A stretch of 64,000 bases of DNA from assembly GCF_029936995.1 (NCBI RefSeq), contig NZ_JAPYRE010000006.1, positions 102,001 to 166,000 of the forward strand, given 5' to 3'. Shown here one piece after another: positions 24,924-33,925 of the stretch; positions within the stretch are counted from its first letter, which is position 1; every line of letters begins with the position of its first letter. The notes under the pieces are model-generated. The model ran no database searches. It was given only the letters and a program-made list of their open reading frames with translations, and was not told the DNA's origin. The DNA is from Henriciella sp. GTDB lineage: Bacteria > Pseudomonadota > Alphaproteobacteria > Caulobacterales > Hyphomonadaceae. A program made the position numbers and the translations under genes.

Positions 24924-25706
24924 ATGGCTGATCTTGGTAATTTTTTACAAAACCCGGTCGAAAAAATTCGCAAGAGCCTTCCCCGCTTCCTGGCGAAGGA
25001 TATCTCGCCATTGCCGGAGGGGCGGTATGTGTCGATCTGTTTCGACGACTTTCCCAAGTCGGCCGCGATACGTGCCAAGCACGAACTCGACAGGCGCGAC
25101 TGGAAGGCCACCTGGTATGCCGTCGGAAGCCAGATGGGAACCGAGCATCCCGGATTCGGCCCGATGTATGATGCGGAGGATCTTCAGGCGCTTGTGCGGG
25201 ACGGTCATGAAGTCGGCTGTCATACCTACAGCCATATAGACTGCAGGCAGGTCGACAATGGCGCTATCCTTGAAGACGTGCAGGAGAATATAGCCTTTTT
25301 TGCAAATCAGGGTCTGCCGCCCGCCAGGAGTTTTGCCTTTCCGTTCGGCAGCGTTGATGTCTCCTCCAAACGTCTTCTCATGTCTCATATGCCCGTATTG
25401 CGCGGGGTCCGGCCCGGCTTGCATCAGGGCATGGTCGATCGCGGCCTTCTGATGGCGACGGGTATTGAGGATTATAATGGTGGAACACGGCTGGCACTCC
25501 AGCAGCTGGAGCAGCTCAAGCGCGAGTCCGGCTGGCTTGTCATCTTCACGCACGATGTCCGGGAGCAGCCCGGACCATGGGGATGCAGTCCTGAGGACTT
25601 CGTTTCGCTGCTCGATGCCGTCGATGAGGCCGGTGCGGAAGTTGTCACAGTGGCGGATATGTTCGACCGCATTGCGGGTAAACAGGCGGCGTCATCCATA
25701 CGGTAA
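24924..25706 (+). CDS. NodB-type polysaccharide deacetylase
   Basis: A 260-residue protein with the NodB homology domain. The metal and catalytic motif TFDDG appears as CFDDF (Asp41 and Asp42), and the zinc-binding HSxxH appears as HTYSH (His100 and His104), followed by SFAFPFGSVD and the late LVIFTHDVRE motif. This fits removal of N- or O-acetyl groups from a polysaccharide or chitin-like substrate. No signal peptide is evident, so the site of action is unclear. The open frame extends upstream to 24606, inside the divergent gene; ATG 24924 is the sensible start. It pairs with the acyltransferase gene, suggesting opposing acylation and deacylation. Confidence 0.85.
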   Translation: MADLGNFLQNPVEKIRKSLPRFLAKDISPLPEGRYVSICFDDFPKSAAIRAKHELDRRDWKATWYAVGSQMGTEHPGFGPMYDAEDLQALVRDGHEVGCHTYSHIDCRQVDNGAILEDVQENIAFFANQGLPPARSFAFPFGSVDVSSKRLLMSHMPVLRGVRPGLHQGMVDRGLLMATGIEDYNGGTRLALQQLEQLKRESGWLVIFTHDVREQPGPWGCSPEDFVSLLDAVDEAGAEVVTVADMFDRIAGKQAASSIR

Positions 25707-25809
25707 GGGCCCTATTCTGTGAGCGCAGTAATTTCCGCTTCGGTGCTCGCAATTTGCGTGAGCTCTAATATCTATTGTGTATGACGTTTCCACCGGAGCA
25801 GCCGCGCCC

Positions 25810-26301
25810 ATGACCGATGACAGCCAGACTTTCCGGGCCGCGATGGCCCAGCTCGGTTCGGCCGTATGTGTCCTGAGTACGGATGGTGAAGCCGGGCGCT
25901 ATGGCATTACCGCCTCAGCCGTGACAGGCGTGTCTGACAATCCACCATCGCTGATTATCTGTGTGAACCGTTCCTCCGGTGCCAATGCCGTGATCAAGGG
26001 CAACGGCCATGTCTGTGTGAATGTCCTGTCCTGTGAGCAGGAGGCCATCAGCGCCGCATTCTCAGACAAGGAGATCATGCCTGAACAGCGCTTCGAAACC
26101 GGAAACTGGTATGTCAGCGGCCTTGGTAATCCCAAGCTCGCCGAGACCGCAGCGAGCTTCGATTGCGTGATCGACAAGACGGTCGAGTATGGCACGCATT
26201 CAGTTTTTTTCTGCCAGGTGCGCGAAATCAATCTCAGTGAAAACGAGAACTGCCTGATCTATCACGGGCGGGCCTACCACAAGATCGAGGCGTTCGGCTA
26301 A
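25810..26301 (+). CDS. Flavin reductase-like protein
   Basis: A 163-residue protein of the flavin reductase (HpaC/RutF-type) family, which uses NAD(P)H to reduce FMN or FAD for a partner monooxygenase. Family features are the start FRAAMAQLGSAVCVLST, YGITASAVTGVSDNPPSLI, the ANAVIKGNGHVCVNVL stretch and YHGRAYHKIEAF at the end. The frame extends to GTG 25777, but ATG 25810 gives the usual N-terminus. No monooxygenase gene adjoins it, so the partner is unknown. It stands alone between the deacetylase and the convergent efflux channel gene. Confidence 0.85.
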   Translation: MTDDSQTFRAAMAQLGSAVCVLSTDGEAGRYGITASAVTGVSDNPPSLIICVNRSSGANAVIKGNGHVCVNVLSCEQEAISAAFSDKEIMPEQRFETGNWYVSGLGNPKLAETAASFDCVIDKTVEYGTHSVFFCQVREINLSENENCLIYHGRAYHKIEAFG

Positions 26302-26310
26302 GCCAGTCTG

Positions 26311-27747
26311 CTAGCCACCGAACGCCCTGTAGACATCCACGCGGCGGCGCAGCGCCTCATGACGGGCCTGCACTTCTGAATCCCGCGCAGACAGTGTCTG
26401 TCTCTGGGCGTCAATCAGGCTCAGAAGGCTTTCAGCGCCTTCCTTGTATCGTATTTCAACCAGTTTCAGTGCGCGTTCTGCGGCCCCCAGCGCCTTCGCC
26501 CGTAAAGCGGCTTCTTCCACCGAGTAGTTATAGGCCTGCAATGCCGCGTCCGTTTCCGTGAGGGCCGTCAGGACGGTGCGTTCAAAGCCAGCACGCGCGG
26601 CACGGGCTTCCGCTTCGGCCTGGTCGATCTGTGCCTGTGTGAGCGGCCAGTTGAAAATCCCCCATTGAAGGCGCGGGCCGAAGCTGTAGCCAAGCGCTTC
26701 CTGACTGAACAGGTTGCCCGGCTCATTGGCGGTAAATGAGGCCTGACCGGTCAGGCTCAGGCTTGGATAGAGGTCAGCGGTTTCGACGCCGACGGCATAG
26801 GTCGCTGCGGCGAGCTGGCGTTCAGCCGCACGCACGTCGGGGCGCCGCCGCAACAGGTTTACAGGTGAACTGACCTTGATGGGAGCAAAGGCTGTGACAG
26901 GCGCCAGCTCATTGCTTTCGAAAGGTGCTAGGGCTGGATAGGCATCGATGAGTTGCGGGGCCGTCCTGCCCGTGAGCCGGGCCAGCCCGGAAAGTGTCTC
27001 GGCCCGCGTGCGCTTGACGGCAACAATGCCGGCGCGGGTCGACTCCACCAGGTTTGCCTGTCGCTCGACGTCTATGTCGGCCACCTCGCCTGCATCACGC
27101 AACTGCCGTGTCAGCTCAAGGACGTCGACCTGACGCTCAAGCGTTGCCTGGTTGACGCTGATACGTGTGTCGAGTTCACGCAATGTCAGATAGGTGCTGG
27201 CAGTCTGCGCAATGACCGCGCGGGCGGTATCTTCCGCTATGGCCTGTCGCCCGCCCAGAGAGGCTTCGGCCTGGGCGATGCTGTTGGCGACCCGTCCGAA
27301 AAGGTCCGCTTCCCAGCTGACTTCAGCGCCGGTGGAATACTGGGTCTGGGCAGGAAATTCGAAAGGGACATCGGCCCCGAAGGACGCGCTGGACTGTTTC
27401 TGGCGCGTTACGCCTGCCGACAGCGCGCCCATGGGAAAACCGCTGGCATTTGCGCTTTTGACGGTGGCCCTGGCAGCGTCGATATTGGCTTGTGCCTCAA
27501 CGATGTCGAGATTGGCCGATGCCGCGTCATTGACCAACGATGCAAGCAGCTCGTCATCAAAGGCTTGCCACCATTGCTGCGTCTCCATCGCACCGGGAGA
27601 CAGGACGTCACTGTCGCCTGCCAGCCACTCATCCTGATAGGATGCAAAACCGGGTTGCTCATAGTCGGGGCCTGTTGTCATGCAAGCAGAAAGCGTGATG
27701 CTGGCTAGAGCAAGAATTGATTTTTTTGCACTGGAGATTGGCATCAT
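26311..27747 (-). CDS. Outer-membrane efflux lipoprotein (NodT/OprM type)
   Basis: A 478-residue TolC-family channel. The signal peptide ends in a lipobox (TLSAC, Cys at about 22), so the protein is a lipid-anchored trimeric outer-membrane pore. Two repeats of the outer-membrane factor fold are present, with the family motif NLLRRRPDVRAAERQLAAAT at about 300-320 and LYPSLSLTGQ shortly after it. This is the NodT subgroup. It is divergent from the adaptor and RND pump genes and should complete that tripartite system. The 97-base gap has a perfect GCAGGC-GATAT-GCCTGC palindrome. Confidence 0.93.
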   Translation of the reverse strand: MMPISSAKKSILALASITLSACMTTGPDYEQPGFASYQDEWLAGDSDVLSPGAMETQQWWQAFDDELLASLVNDAASANLDIVEAQANIDAARATVKSANASGFPMGALSAGVTRQKQSSASFGADVPFEFPAQTQYSTGAEVSWEADLFGRVANSIAQAEASLGGRQAIAEDTARAVIAQTASTYLTLRELDTRISVNQATLERQVDVLELTRQLRDAGEVADIDVERQANLVESTRAGIVAVKRTRAETLSGLARLTGRTAPQLIDAYPALAPFESNELAPVTAFAPIKVSSPVNLLRRRPDVRAAERQLAAATYAVGVETADLYPSLSLTGQASFTANEPGNLFSQEALGYSFGPRLQWGIFNWPLTQAQIDQAEAEARAARAGFERTVLTALTETDAALQAYNYSVEEAALRAKALGAAERALKLVEIRYKEGAESLLSLIDAQRQTLSARDSEVQARHEALRRRVDVYRAFGG

Positions 27748-27802
27748 GAAGGTTCCGGAGTGGCGACTCGTATAAGACTTACCATGTTCAGTTCAGGCAG
27801 AG

Positions 27803-27819
27803 GCAGGCGATATGCCTGC
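27803..27819. promoter_or_regulatory. Palindrome in the divergent efflux promoter region
   Basis: GCAGGC-GATAT-GCCTGC, a perfect six-base inverted repeat with a five-base centre, lies between the outer-membrane channel gene and the adaptor/pump genes. It is a candidate operator for a local repressor such as a TetR or MarR protein, but no regulator gene is adjacent. The pairing is visible; the role is inference. Confidence 0.45.
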
Positions 27820-27844
27820 TCGTATCATAACGTTCAGGAATGCC

Positions 27845-29047
27845 ATGTCCTCTGATTCAGTAAAAGACGAAGAGACCGGTTCACGTCAGGCGCGGCCGTC
27901 ACGTGCCTGGCTACTGGTCGGGTTGCTTGTCGCTGCCGTGGGTATTGTCATCATGGTCATTGCCGGATCCGGTGGCGGCGTAAGTGAAGACGCGCAGGCA
28001 CGCGAAGACAGTGTGCCGCTGGTCGAGACAGCCGGGGTACAACGCGCTGAAGAAAGCTATGAAGTCCGCGCGCCGGGCCGGTTACGGGCACGGGAGCAGC
28101 TTGAAGTCGTCAGCGAGGTGTCAGGCAAGGTCACCACGATAAATCCCGACCTCGAGCTTGGCGGTCGTATTGGCAAGGGGGAGGTCATCCTTCAGGTCGA
28201 TGATGGCGACCTGCAGGATGAAGTGGCACGGGCTGAGGCCCAGCTTTCGACGGCAAAGGCCCGCAGGGAACAGGCCCGGGCCGAACGCGACCGCCAGCTT
28301 CGTCTTGCCGAAATCGGTGCAGCGCCCGAAAAGGCAGCCGAGCAGGCCGTTGCGTCCTTCGAGGATGCACAGGCAGCCTTCGAACAGGCGGAAGCCCAGC
28401 TTCAGACGGCCCGCCGACGACTCGAGAAGGCAGTCATTACGGCCCCCTTCGATGCGATTGTGACGTCGGAGAATGTGGCTCCTGGCACGTTTGTCTCGCC
28501 CAGCCAGCCTCTGGCGACCCTTATTAGCGCTGGGCCGGGCGAAATACAGGCCGGGTTACCGTCTGAAGACGTTTCTGCTGTGCGTGCGGCAATCCGTGCG
28601 GCCCCGGATGGCCGTGTCGAAGTGCGTGCGGTGCCCAATAACAGCTCTCTTAGCAGCGCGACGCTGACAGGCTATCTCGCTGAGTTCTCTCCTGTTATCG
28701 ATCAAAATTCCCGTACGGCTACCGTCATTGGCGTGTTTCCCGAGGCCTTCGCGCCCGAAAATGAAGGCGATGTCTTTTCTGACGACTTCATGGATATCGT
28801 GATACCCGGCCTGTCCGAGACACCTGTCTGGCAAGTGCCGGCAGGGGCTGTGCGTCAGGATTCCTTTATCTGGGTGATCGACGAGAATGAGGAAACACAC
28901 CGCATCAGCGTCGCGCCTATAGACCGTAGCGGGAATACCGTCCTGCTGCACGCGCCAGACCTCTCTGGCGGGGAGCGCGTGATGACGACCGTACTTGCCG
29001 AAGAGATCGAGGGAATGCGCGTCCATGTCTCGGAGACTTCGCCTTGA
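27845..29047 (+). CDS. RND efflux membrane-fusion protein
   Basis: A 400-residue periplasmic adaptor of the HlyD/AcrA family. It has a short cytoplasmic N-terminus, one membrane segment (about residues 23-45), then lipoyl-type and beta-barrel domains split by a helical hairpin with heptad-like Ala/Glu/Gln repeats (about 130-200). The segment VITAPFDAIVTSENVAPGTFV is characteristic. It bridges the RND pump and the outer-membrane channel. ATG 27845 is chosen because AGGA lies five bases upstream; GTG/ATG codons from 27812 are possible. The stop overlaps the pump start (TTGA), so the two are coupled. Confidence 0.93.
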   Translation: MSSDSVKDEETGSRQARPSRAWLLVGLLVAAVGIVIMVIAGSGGGVSEDAQAREDSVPLVETAGVQRAEESYEVRAPGRLRAREQLEVVSEVSGKVTTINPDLELGGRIGKGEVILQVDDGDLQDEVARAEAQLSTAKARREQARAERDRQLRLAEIGAAPEKAAEQAVASFEDAQAAFEQAEAQLQTARRRLEKAVITAPFDAIVTSENVAPGTFVSPSQPLATLISAGPGEIQAGLPSEDVSAVRAAIRAAPDGRVEVRAVPNNSSLSSATLTGYLAEFSPVIDQNSRTATVIGVFPEAFAPENEGDVFSDDFMDIVIPGLSETPVWQVPAGAVRQDSFIWVIDENEETHRISVAPIDRSGNTVLLHAPDLSGGERVMTTVLAEEIEGMRVHVSETSP

Positions 29048-32000
29048 CGAAGATCATTGAGGGCATCCTTGCCAACCGGGTGGCGGCCAACCTGTTGATG
29101 GTGTTCATCGTCATTTCGGGAATTGCATCGCTCTCTGCGCTCAACGTGCGTGTGTTCCCGCCAATCGAGACGGGCCAGATCTCGGTAAGCGTGCCTTATC
29201 CGGGGGCCACGCCTGAAGATGTCGAAACATCAATTGTCCGCCCCATAGAGGAGCGCCTTGAAGGGCTCGAAGGCGTCGACAAGGTGACAAGCCTGGCCGC
29301 CTCCAGCGTGGGAAGCGTCATCGTCGATATCCCCGAGAGTGAAGACATGTCGGAGATGCTCGACGAGGTTAAGAACGAGATCGGCCGCATCACTGTCTTC
29401 CCGCAGGCGGCTGAAGCGCCGCAGATCAGCGAGATCGAGCCGGATGAACTTGTTACCCAGATTGTCCTGTACGGTGATGTCGAGCGTCGCGTCCTGAAGC
29501 GGGCAGCTGACCGTGTGCGACGGGAACTGGCCGGGAAGGACGGGCTGTCGCTGGTCGAGATCGGCGGCGTTCCGGACTATCTCATCAACATTGCGATCCC
29601 CGAGCAGGAACTACGCGCTCGTGACCTCAGCCTGACGGCCGTGGCGAATGTGATTTCCCAGCAGAGCCTGGACCTGTCAGCAGGTGAAATCGAGGATGAC
29701 CGCCAGCTTCTCAGGGTGCGCGCCGTGGGGGAGCGCCGCAGCGGGGTGGAATTTGGCAACATCGTTGTCGGTGCGGGTGAGAATGGCTCCCCCATCTATC
29801 TGAGAGATATTGCAGACATTGATGACGGCCTTGCGGAAGATCCGATCAAGGCTGTCTACGATGGCAAGCCAGCATCGATTGTCACGGTTTACCGGGTGGG
29901 CAGCGAAAAGACGCTGGGCAATGCCGAGATTGTCCGCAAATACCTCGACACCGAAATCCGGTCCGCGCTGCCAGCCGGGATTTCCTACGATCTCTGGCGC
30001 GACGAGTCCGTGAATTTGAGCTCGCGGATCAATCTGCTTGTCAGGAATGCCGTGCTTGGCCTCTGCCTGGTGACATTGCTCCTGCTTCTGTTCCTCGACC
30101 TTCGCATCGCCTTCTGGGTCGCGCTTGGCGTCGGTGTCAGCTTCATAGGGGCATTCTTCCCGATGTTCCTGTTCGGGATCACCATCAACCAGCTCTCCCT
30201 GTTCGGCTTCATCCTCGCCATCGGGATTATTGTCGATGACGCCATCGTGGTGGGCGAGAACATCCACGCCAACTGGCGCAAGGGCTACGAACAGATGGAA
30301 GCTGCCCGGCTTGGTGCGACGCGGGTGGCGCGTCCGGTACTGTTCTCTGTTTCCACGACGATCACCGCATTCGTGCCCATCCTGCTGGTGCCGGGCCTGT
30401 TCGGCCAGTTTTTGGGGCAGGTCTCGGCAGTTGTGATCATCCTTCTCTTCCTGTCGCTGGTCGAGAGCTTTTTCGTGCTGCCGCGACATCTCTCGCATCT
30501 GACCAACAAGCCCCCTGGACGCTGGTCCCCCCGCCGGCTTGCCGATCCGGTCCGTGACAGGGTGGCGGCCCAGCTGCGCAGGTTTACCGAAGGGCCGCTG
30601 CGCAAGGTAATGAACTTCGTCGTCGTCCGCCCCCTCATGATTATCCTGATCGGTGTGGGTATCTTCTTTGCCGCCCAGTCGCTGACGGCGAGCGGCTATG
30701 TGAAGTTCATCTTCTTCCCGGCTGTGGAAGGCGATTATGTCACCGCCGAACTGGAGTTGTCCGAAGGCACATCGCAGGCCCAGACAGAGCGGTTTGCAAA
30801 ACAGATAGCCGCAACCGCCGAAACGGCCGGGGGCGAGGTCTCCACCGATAAAGATGCGCTGGCGGGGGTCCTTTACCAGATCGGCTCACCGCTCGCCAGC
30901 AATGACGGCAACCCGGCCGCAGCCCCCGGCGGCGGCGCATCCGGCAACCGTGCCTTCATTGTCGCCCAGCTCCAGGAAGCCAGCACGCGGGATTTCAGCG
31001 CGGGGGAATTCGAACGCGCCTGGCGCCAGGCAGTGGGACAAATACCAGGCGCGGAAAAGCTGACATTTACCTCCGATCTCGTCAGCCCCGGCGCGCCGAT
31101 CCAGTTGCAGGTCTCGGCCCGCACCGATGAAGCCACGCGTGAAGCGGTGCTGGAACTGCGCCGGGAGCTTGAGGCCCAGCCCGGTGTCTATGATGTCCGC
31201 GATGACCGCTTTCGCACCACCGAGGAAGTCCAGATCCGGCTCAAACCGCTGGCGCGCAATTATGGCGTCACCCAGAATGACATCGCCCGTGAGGTCCGCG
31301 CGGCCTTCTTCGGGGCGGAGGCTGTGCGTATCCAACGCGACCGGGAAGAGATCCCGGTCCGGGTGCGCCTGCCGGAAGATGAGCGGGAATCGCTGGAGAC
31401 GCTGAAGCGCCTGCGGGTAAAGGTCGGCGAGGGCTATGTGCCGATGCACAATCTCGCCGAGCTGACGATTGCCCCGGCGCCCGCCGCGATCAACAGGGTG
31501 AATGGCCGGCGGATCTATTCGCTGAACGCCTTTGTCGACGAGGATGTCACCACTGCCGACATCGTCTCAAACCATATGTTCAACACTGTCCTGCCGCGCC
31601 TGCAGGAAGACTATGAGGGCCTGAGCATGCGGGTCTCTGGCGATCAGGAGGATCAGGCTGAGGCGCAGCCTGTACTGGCGCGTAACTTCTTCCTCGCCAT
31701 GATTGTGATCTACTCGCTGCTGGCGCTCAATTTCCGCTCCTACAGCCAGCCGTTGGTCATCATGGCGGCGATCCCGTTCGGCTTTGTCGGCGCGTTGATC
31801 GGCCACGGCATCATGGGGGCGGACCTGACATTGCTCTCCTTCTTCGGGATCATCGGGCTGTCGGGCGTGATCATCAACACATCCCTGATGGTGACGGACT
31901 TCCTGAACGAGCGGCTGGAGAGCGGCGAAAGCCCCGCCAGCGCGGTCACGGAAGCGATGCTCGACCGGTTCCGCGCGATCATGCTGACGACGCTGACGAC

Positions 32001-32208
32001 CTTTCTCGGGGTCACGCCGATCATCCTCGAGACCAGTCTGCAGGCGCAGTTCCTGATCCCGACAGCGATCTCGCTCGGCTTCGGTATCCTGTTCGGCACC
32101 TCCATGCTGATCTTCCTGCTGCCGGCCTTCCTGATGATCCACCTGAAAATCTTTGGCGTGCCCAAGCCGGACAGGGTGGAGGTGAACCGGGAAGTCTCGC
32201 CGGGGTGA
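29044..32208 (+). CDS. RND-family efflux pump, inner-membrane transporter
   Basis: A 1054-residue transporter of the AcrB/MdtB type with 12 membrane segments. The two proton-relay aspartates occur as GIIVDDAIVVGENI in the fourth segment. The N-terminus (NRVAANLLMVFIVISGIASL) and the FFPAVEGDYVTAELELSEG region are typical of the HAE1/heavy-metal-like RND families. The porter domains are complete and the C-terminal end is short and acidic/basic. The TTG start overlaps the adaptor stop. The substrate cannot be deduced; the pump may export hydrophobic drugs or lipids. Confidence 0.95.
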   Translation: MTKIIEGILANRVAANLLMVFIVISGIASLSALNVRVFPPIETGQISVSVPYPGATPEDVETSIVRPIEERLEGLEGVDKVTSLAASSVGSVIVDIPESEDMSEMLDEVKNEIGRITVFPQAAEAPQISEIEPDELVTQIVLYGDVERRVLKRAADRVRRELAGKDGLSLVEIGGVPDYLINIAIPEQELRARDLSLTAVANVISQQSLDLSAGEIEDDRQLLRVRAVGERRSGVEFGNIVVGAGENGSPIYLRDIADIDDGLAEDPIKAVYDGKPASIVTVYRVGSEKTLGNAEIVRKYLDTEIRSALPAGISYDLWRDESVNLSSRINLLVRNAVLGLCLVTLLLLLFLDLRIAFWVALGVGVSFIGAFFPMFLFGITINQLSLFGFILAIGIIVDDAIVVGENIHANWRKGYEQMEAARLGATRVARPVLFSVSTTITAFVPILLVPGLFGQFLGQVSAVVIILLFLSLVESFFVLPRHLSHLTNKPPGRWSPRRLADPVRDRVAAQLRRFTEGPLRKVMNFVVVRPLMIILIGVGIFFAAQSLTASGYVKFIFFPAVEGDYVTAELELSEGTSQAQTERFAKQIAATAETAGGEVSTDKDALAGVLYQIGSPLASNDGNPAAAPGGGASGNRAFIVAQLQEASTRDFSAGEFERAWRQAVGQIPGAEKLTFTSDLVSPGAPIQLQVSARTDEATREAVLELRRELEAQPGVYDVRDDRFRTTEEVQIRLKPLARNYGVTQNDIAREVRAAFFGAEAVRIQRDREEIPVRVRLPEDERESLETLKRLRVKVGEGYVPMHNLAELTIAPAPAAINRVNGRRIYSLNAFVDEDVTTADIVSNHMFNTVLPRLQEDYEGLSMRVSGDQEDQAEAQPVLARNFFLAMIVIYSLLALNFRSYSQPLVIMAAIPFGFVGALIGHGIMGADLTLLSFFGIIGLSGVIINTSLMVTDFLNERLESGESPASAVTEAMLDRFRAIMLTTLTTFLGVTPIILETSLQAQFLIPTAISLGFGILFGTSMLIFLLPAFLMIHLKIFGVPKPDRVEVNREVSPG

Positions 32209-32438
32209 GCCTCGCCTGAAGCTTGCAGCACCTTTATCCGCTGAATCGGCTCGATCAGCGGCAGGGAAACTCAATTCGGGAAAGGGGCCGCGTCAGGGTG
32301 GTTCGAGCGGGGGACGGGCATGGTGTGCCGGCGGTGTGAGGATGGTGTAGCCACGGTGTGAGAGCGGTGCACCGGGAGTCCGGCGCGAAAGACCACCGCC
32401 GAGCATGGCCCAGAGGGCGGACCCGGCCAGCGGCTATG
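32209..32438. other. Intergenic region upstream of the arsenic operon
   Basis: About 230 bases between the RND pump stop and the ars promoter. I see no supported gene. It holds an 11-base-period repeat (32321-32373) and is GC-rich. The open frames seen here are short and have no family match. Confidence 0.6.
32321..32373. repeat. Degenerate tandem repeat with an 11-base period
   Basis: GGTGT or GGTGC recurs at exactly 11-base steps five times (starting 32322, 32333, 32344, 32355 and 32366), with flanks such as GCGGTGTGAGG, ATGGTGTAGCC and ACGGTGTGAGA. Because 11 is not a multiple of three, it is not a coding repeat. It places a motif on the same face of the helix in a region between the efflux and arsenic operons. 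The function is unknown. Confidence 0.7.
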
Positions 32439-32476
32439 TTGACTCATTTCCATATTTCAGCGAATATCGAAATATG
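32439..32476 (+). promoter_or_regulatory. arsR promoter with operator palindrome and probable leaderless start
   Basis: A -35 box TTGACT (32439-32444), a 17-base spacer and a -10 box GAATAT (32462-32467) form a good sigma-70 promoter. A perfect inverted repeat, CATATTTC (32451-32458) and GAAATATG (32469-32476), brackets the -10 box and includes the arsR ATG at 32474-32476. Transcription starting about seven bases after the -10 box would begin at the ATG itself, giving a leaderless mRNA. The palindrome is the expected kind of ArsR operator, binding of which would block RNA polymerase until arsenite arrives. Confidence 0.7.
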
Positions 32477-32869
32477 AAAGCAAACAATGCCATCCTGAAA
32501 TTTTCCGCGCTGGCGAATGAACGCCGGCTTGAGGTGTTCCGGTTGCTGGTGAAGGCCGGGCCATCAGGGCTGGCGGCTGGCCGGATTTCTGACGAGACCG
32601 GCATCGCACCGAACACGCTGTCGGCGCAGCTGCACCTGCTCTCGCAGGCCGGGCTGGTCACGAGTGAGCGCAAGGGCCGCTCCATCATCTATGCGGCGCG
32701 CTTCGACGCGGTCAGCGATCTCATCGTCTACCTGATGGAGGATTGCTGCGGCGGGGAGCCTTGCGTGGCAGATGATGTGCAGGCCGCATTAGCGCGGATG
32801 GAGTGTTGTGCGCCGGAGGGGCGGCAGGCCATATCCGCCCCGGCACACGGGACCGGGGAGACGGGCTAG
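32474..32869 (+). CDS. arsR: ArsR-family arsenic-responsive repressor
   Basis: A 131-residue winged-helix repressor. The HTH region spans about residues 8-75 (NTLSAQLHLLSQAGLVTSERKG, quoted short of the full helix). Arsenite should bind the cysteine cluster at the C-terminus (DCCGGEPC, Cys91, 92 and 97, and a second CC at 111-112), an arrangement close to the C-terminal site of Acidithiobacillus ArsR and unlike the helix-4 site of the plasmid R773 protein. ATG 32474 gives the family start; an in-frame ATG at 32405 lies upstream of the promoter. It stands first in the operon with acr3, arsC and arsH, and the acr3 start directly follows its stop. Confidence 0.92.
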   Translation: MKANNAILKFSALANERRLEVFRLLVKAGPSGLAAGRISDETGIAPNTLSAQLHLLSQAGLVTSERKGRSIIYAARFDAVSDLIVYLMEDCCGGEPCVADDVQAALARMECCAPEGRQAISAPAHGTGETG

Positions 32870-33925
32870 ATGGGCAATTTCGAACGGTTTCTATCGCTCT
32901 GGGTGGCGCTCGCCATCATTGCCGGGATCGGGCTGGGGCAGGTGTTTCCCGGTGTCTTCGGGGCGCTGGCGGAGCTTGAATATGCCAGTGTGAATTTCGC
33001 CGTCGCCATCCTGATCTGGGCGATGGTCTGGCCGATGATGATCGGGGTGGATTTTGGCAGTATCGCGCGCGTGGGCGAGAAGCCGAAGGGCCTCATCATC
33101 ACGCTGGTGGTGAACTGGCTGATCAAGCCCTTCACCATGGCCGCGCTTGGCGTTGTCTTCTTCCGTTATGTGTTTGCCGGGCTGATCCCGCCTGCCGATG
33201 CGGAAGGGTATCTTGCGGGCCTGATCCTGCTGGGCGCAGCGCCCTGCACAGCTATGGTGTTTATCTGGGCGCAGCTCACGCGCGGGGATGCGAACTATAC
33301 GCTGGTACAGGTGAGCGTGAACGATGCGATCATGGTGGTCGCCTTCGCGCCGATCGTCGCCTTCCTGCTGGGCGTGACCGAGATTTCCGTGCCGTGGGAA
33401 ACGCTGCTTCTCTCTGTCGGACTTTATGTCGTGGTGCCGCTGGCGGCTGGGATCGCGGCGCGGGCTCTCCTGAAGCGCCGGGGCGGGGAGCAGGCCGTCG
33501 ACGGTTTCATCGAACGGGTAAAGCCGGCGTCGATTCTTGGGCTGTTGCTGACCGTGGTGCTGCTGTTCGGCTTCCAGGGCGAGGTGATCCTGGCGCGCCC
33601 GCTGGTGATCGCGCTGATTGCGGTGCCGATCCTGATCCAGTCCTATGGCATCTTCATCATCGCCTATGGCGCGGCGTATGCGCTGAAGGTGCCGCACCGG
33701 ATTGCTGCGCCCTGCGCCCTGATTGGCACGTCGAACTTCTTCGAGCTTGCCGTGGCGGTTGCGATCAGCCTGTTCGGGCTGAACTCCGGCGCGGCGCTGG
33801 CGACGGTGGTCGGCGTGCTGGTGGAGGTGCCGGTGATGCTGTCGCTGGTCGCCATCGCCAATCGCACGCGCGGGGCGTTCGCAGACAGTGAAGAGGCAAG
33901 GCCGCTGGAACAGGAAACGTCATGA
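32870..33925 (+). CDS. acr3: Arsenite efflux transporter, ACR3 family
   Basis: A 351-residue inner-membrane carrier with about ten hydrophobic segments. ACR3 hallmarks are the start [20 protein letters not shown], the region [19 protein letters not shown] with the functionally essential cysteine, and the Asn/Glu pair in [19 protein letters not shown]. It exports As(III), driven by the proton gradient. It sits between arsR and arsC, with its ATG immediately after the arsR stop and an overlap with arsC (ATGA). Database names arsB and acr3 are both used for this gene; the family is ACR3, not ArsB. Confidence 0.96.
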   Translation: MGNFERFLSLWVALAIIAGIGLGQVFPGVFGALAELEYASVNFAVAILIWAMVWPMMIGVDFGSIARVGEKPKGLIITLVVNWLIKPFTMAALGVVFFRYVFAGLIPPADAEGYLAGLILLGAAPCTAMVFIWAQLTRGDANYTLVQVSVNDAIMVVAFAPIVAFLLGVTEISVPWETLLLSVGLYVVVPLAAGIAARALLKRRGGEQAVDGFIERVKPASILGLLLTVVLLFGFQGEVILARPLVIALIAVPILIQSYGIFIIAYGAAYALKVPHRIAAPCALIGTSNFFELAVAVAISLFGLNSGAALATVVGVLVEVPVMLSLVAIANRTRGAFADSEEARPLEQETS

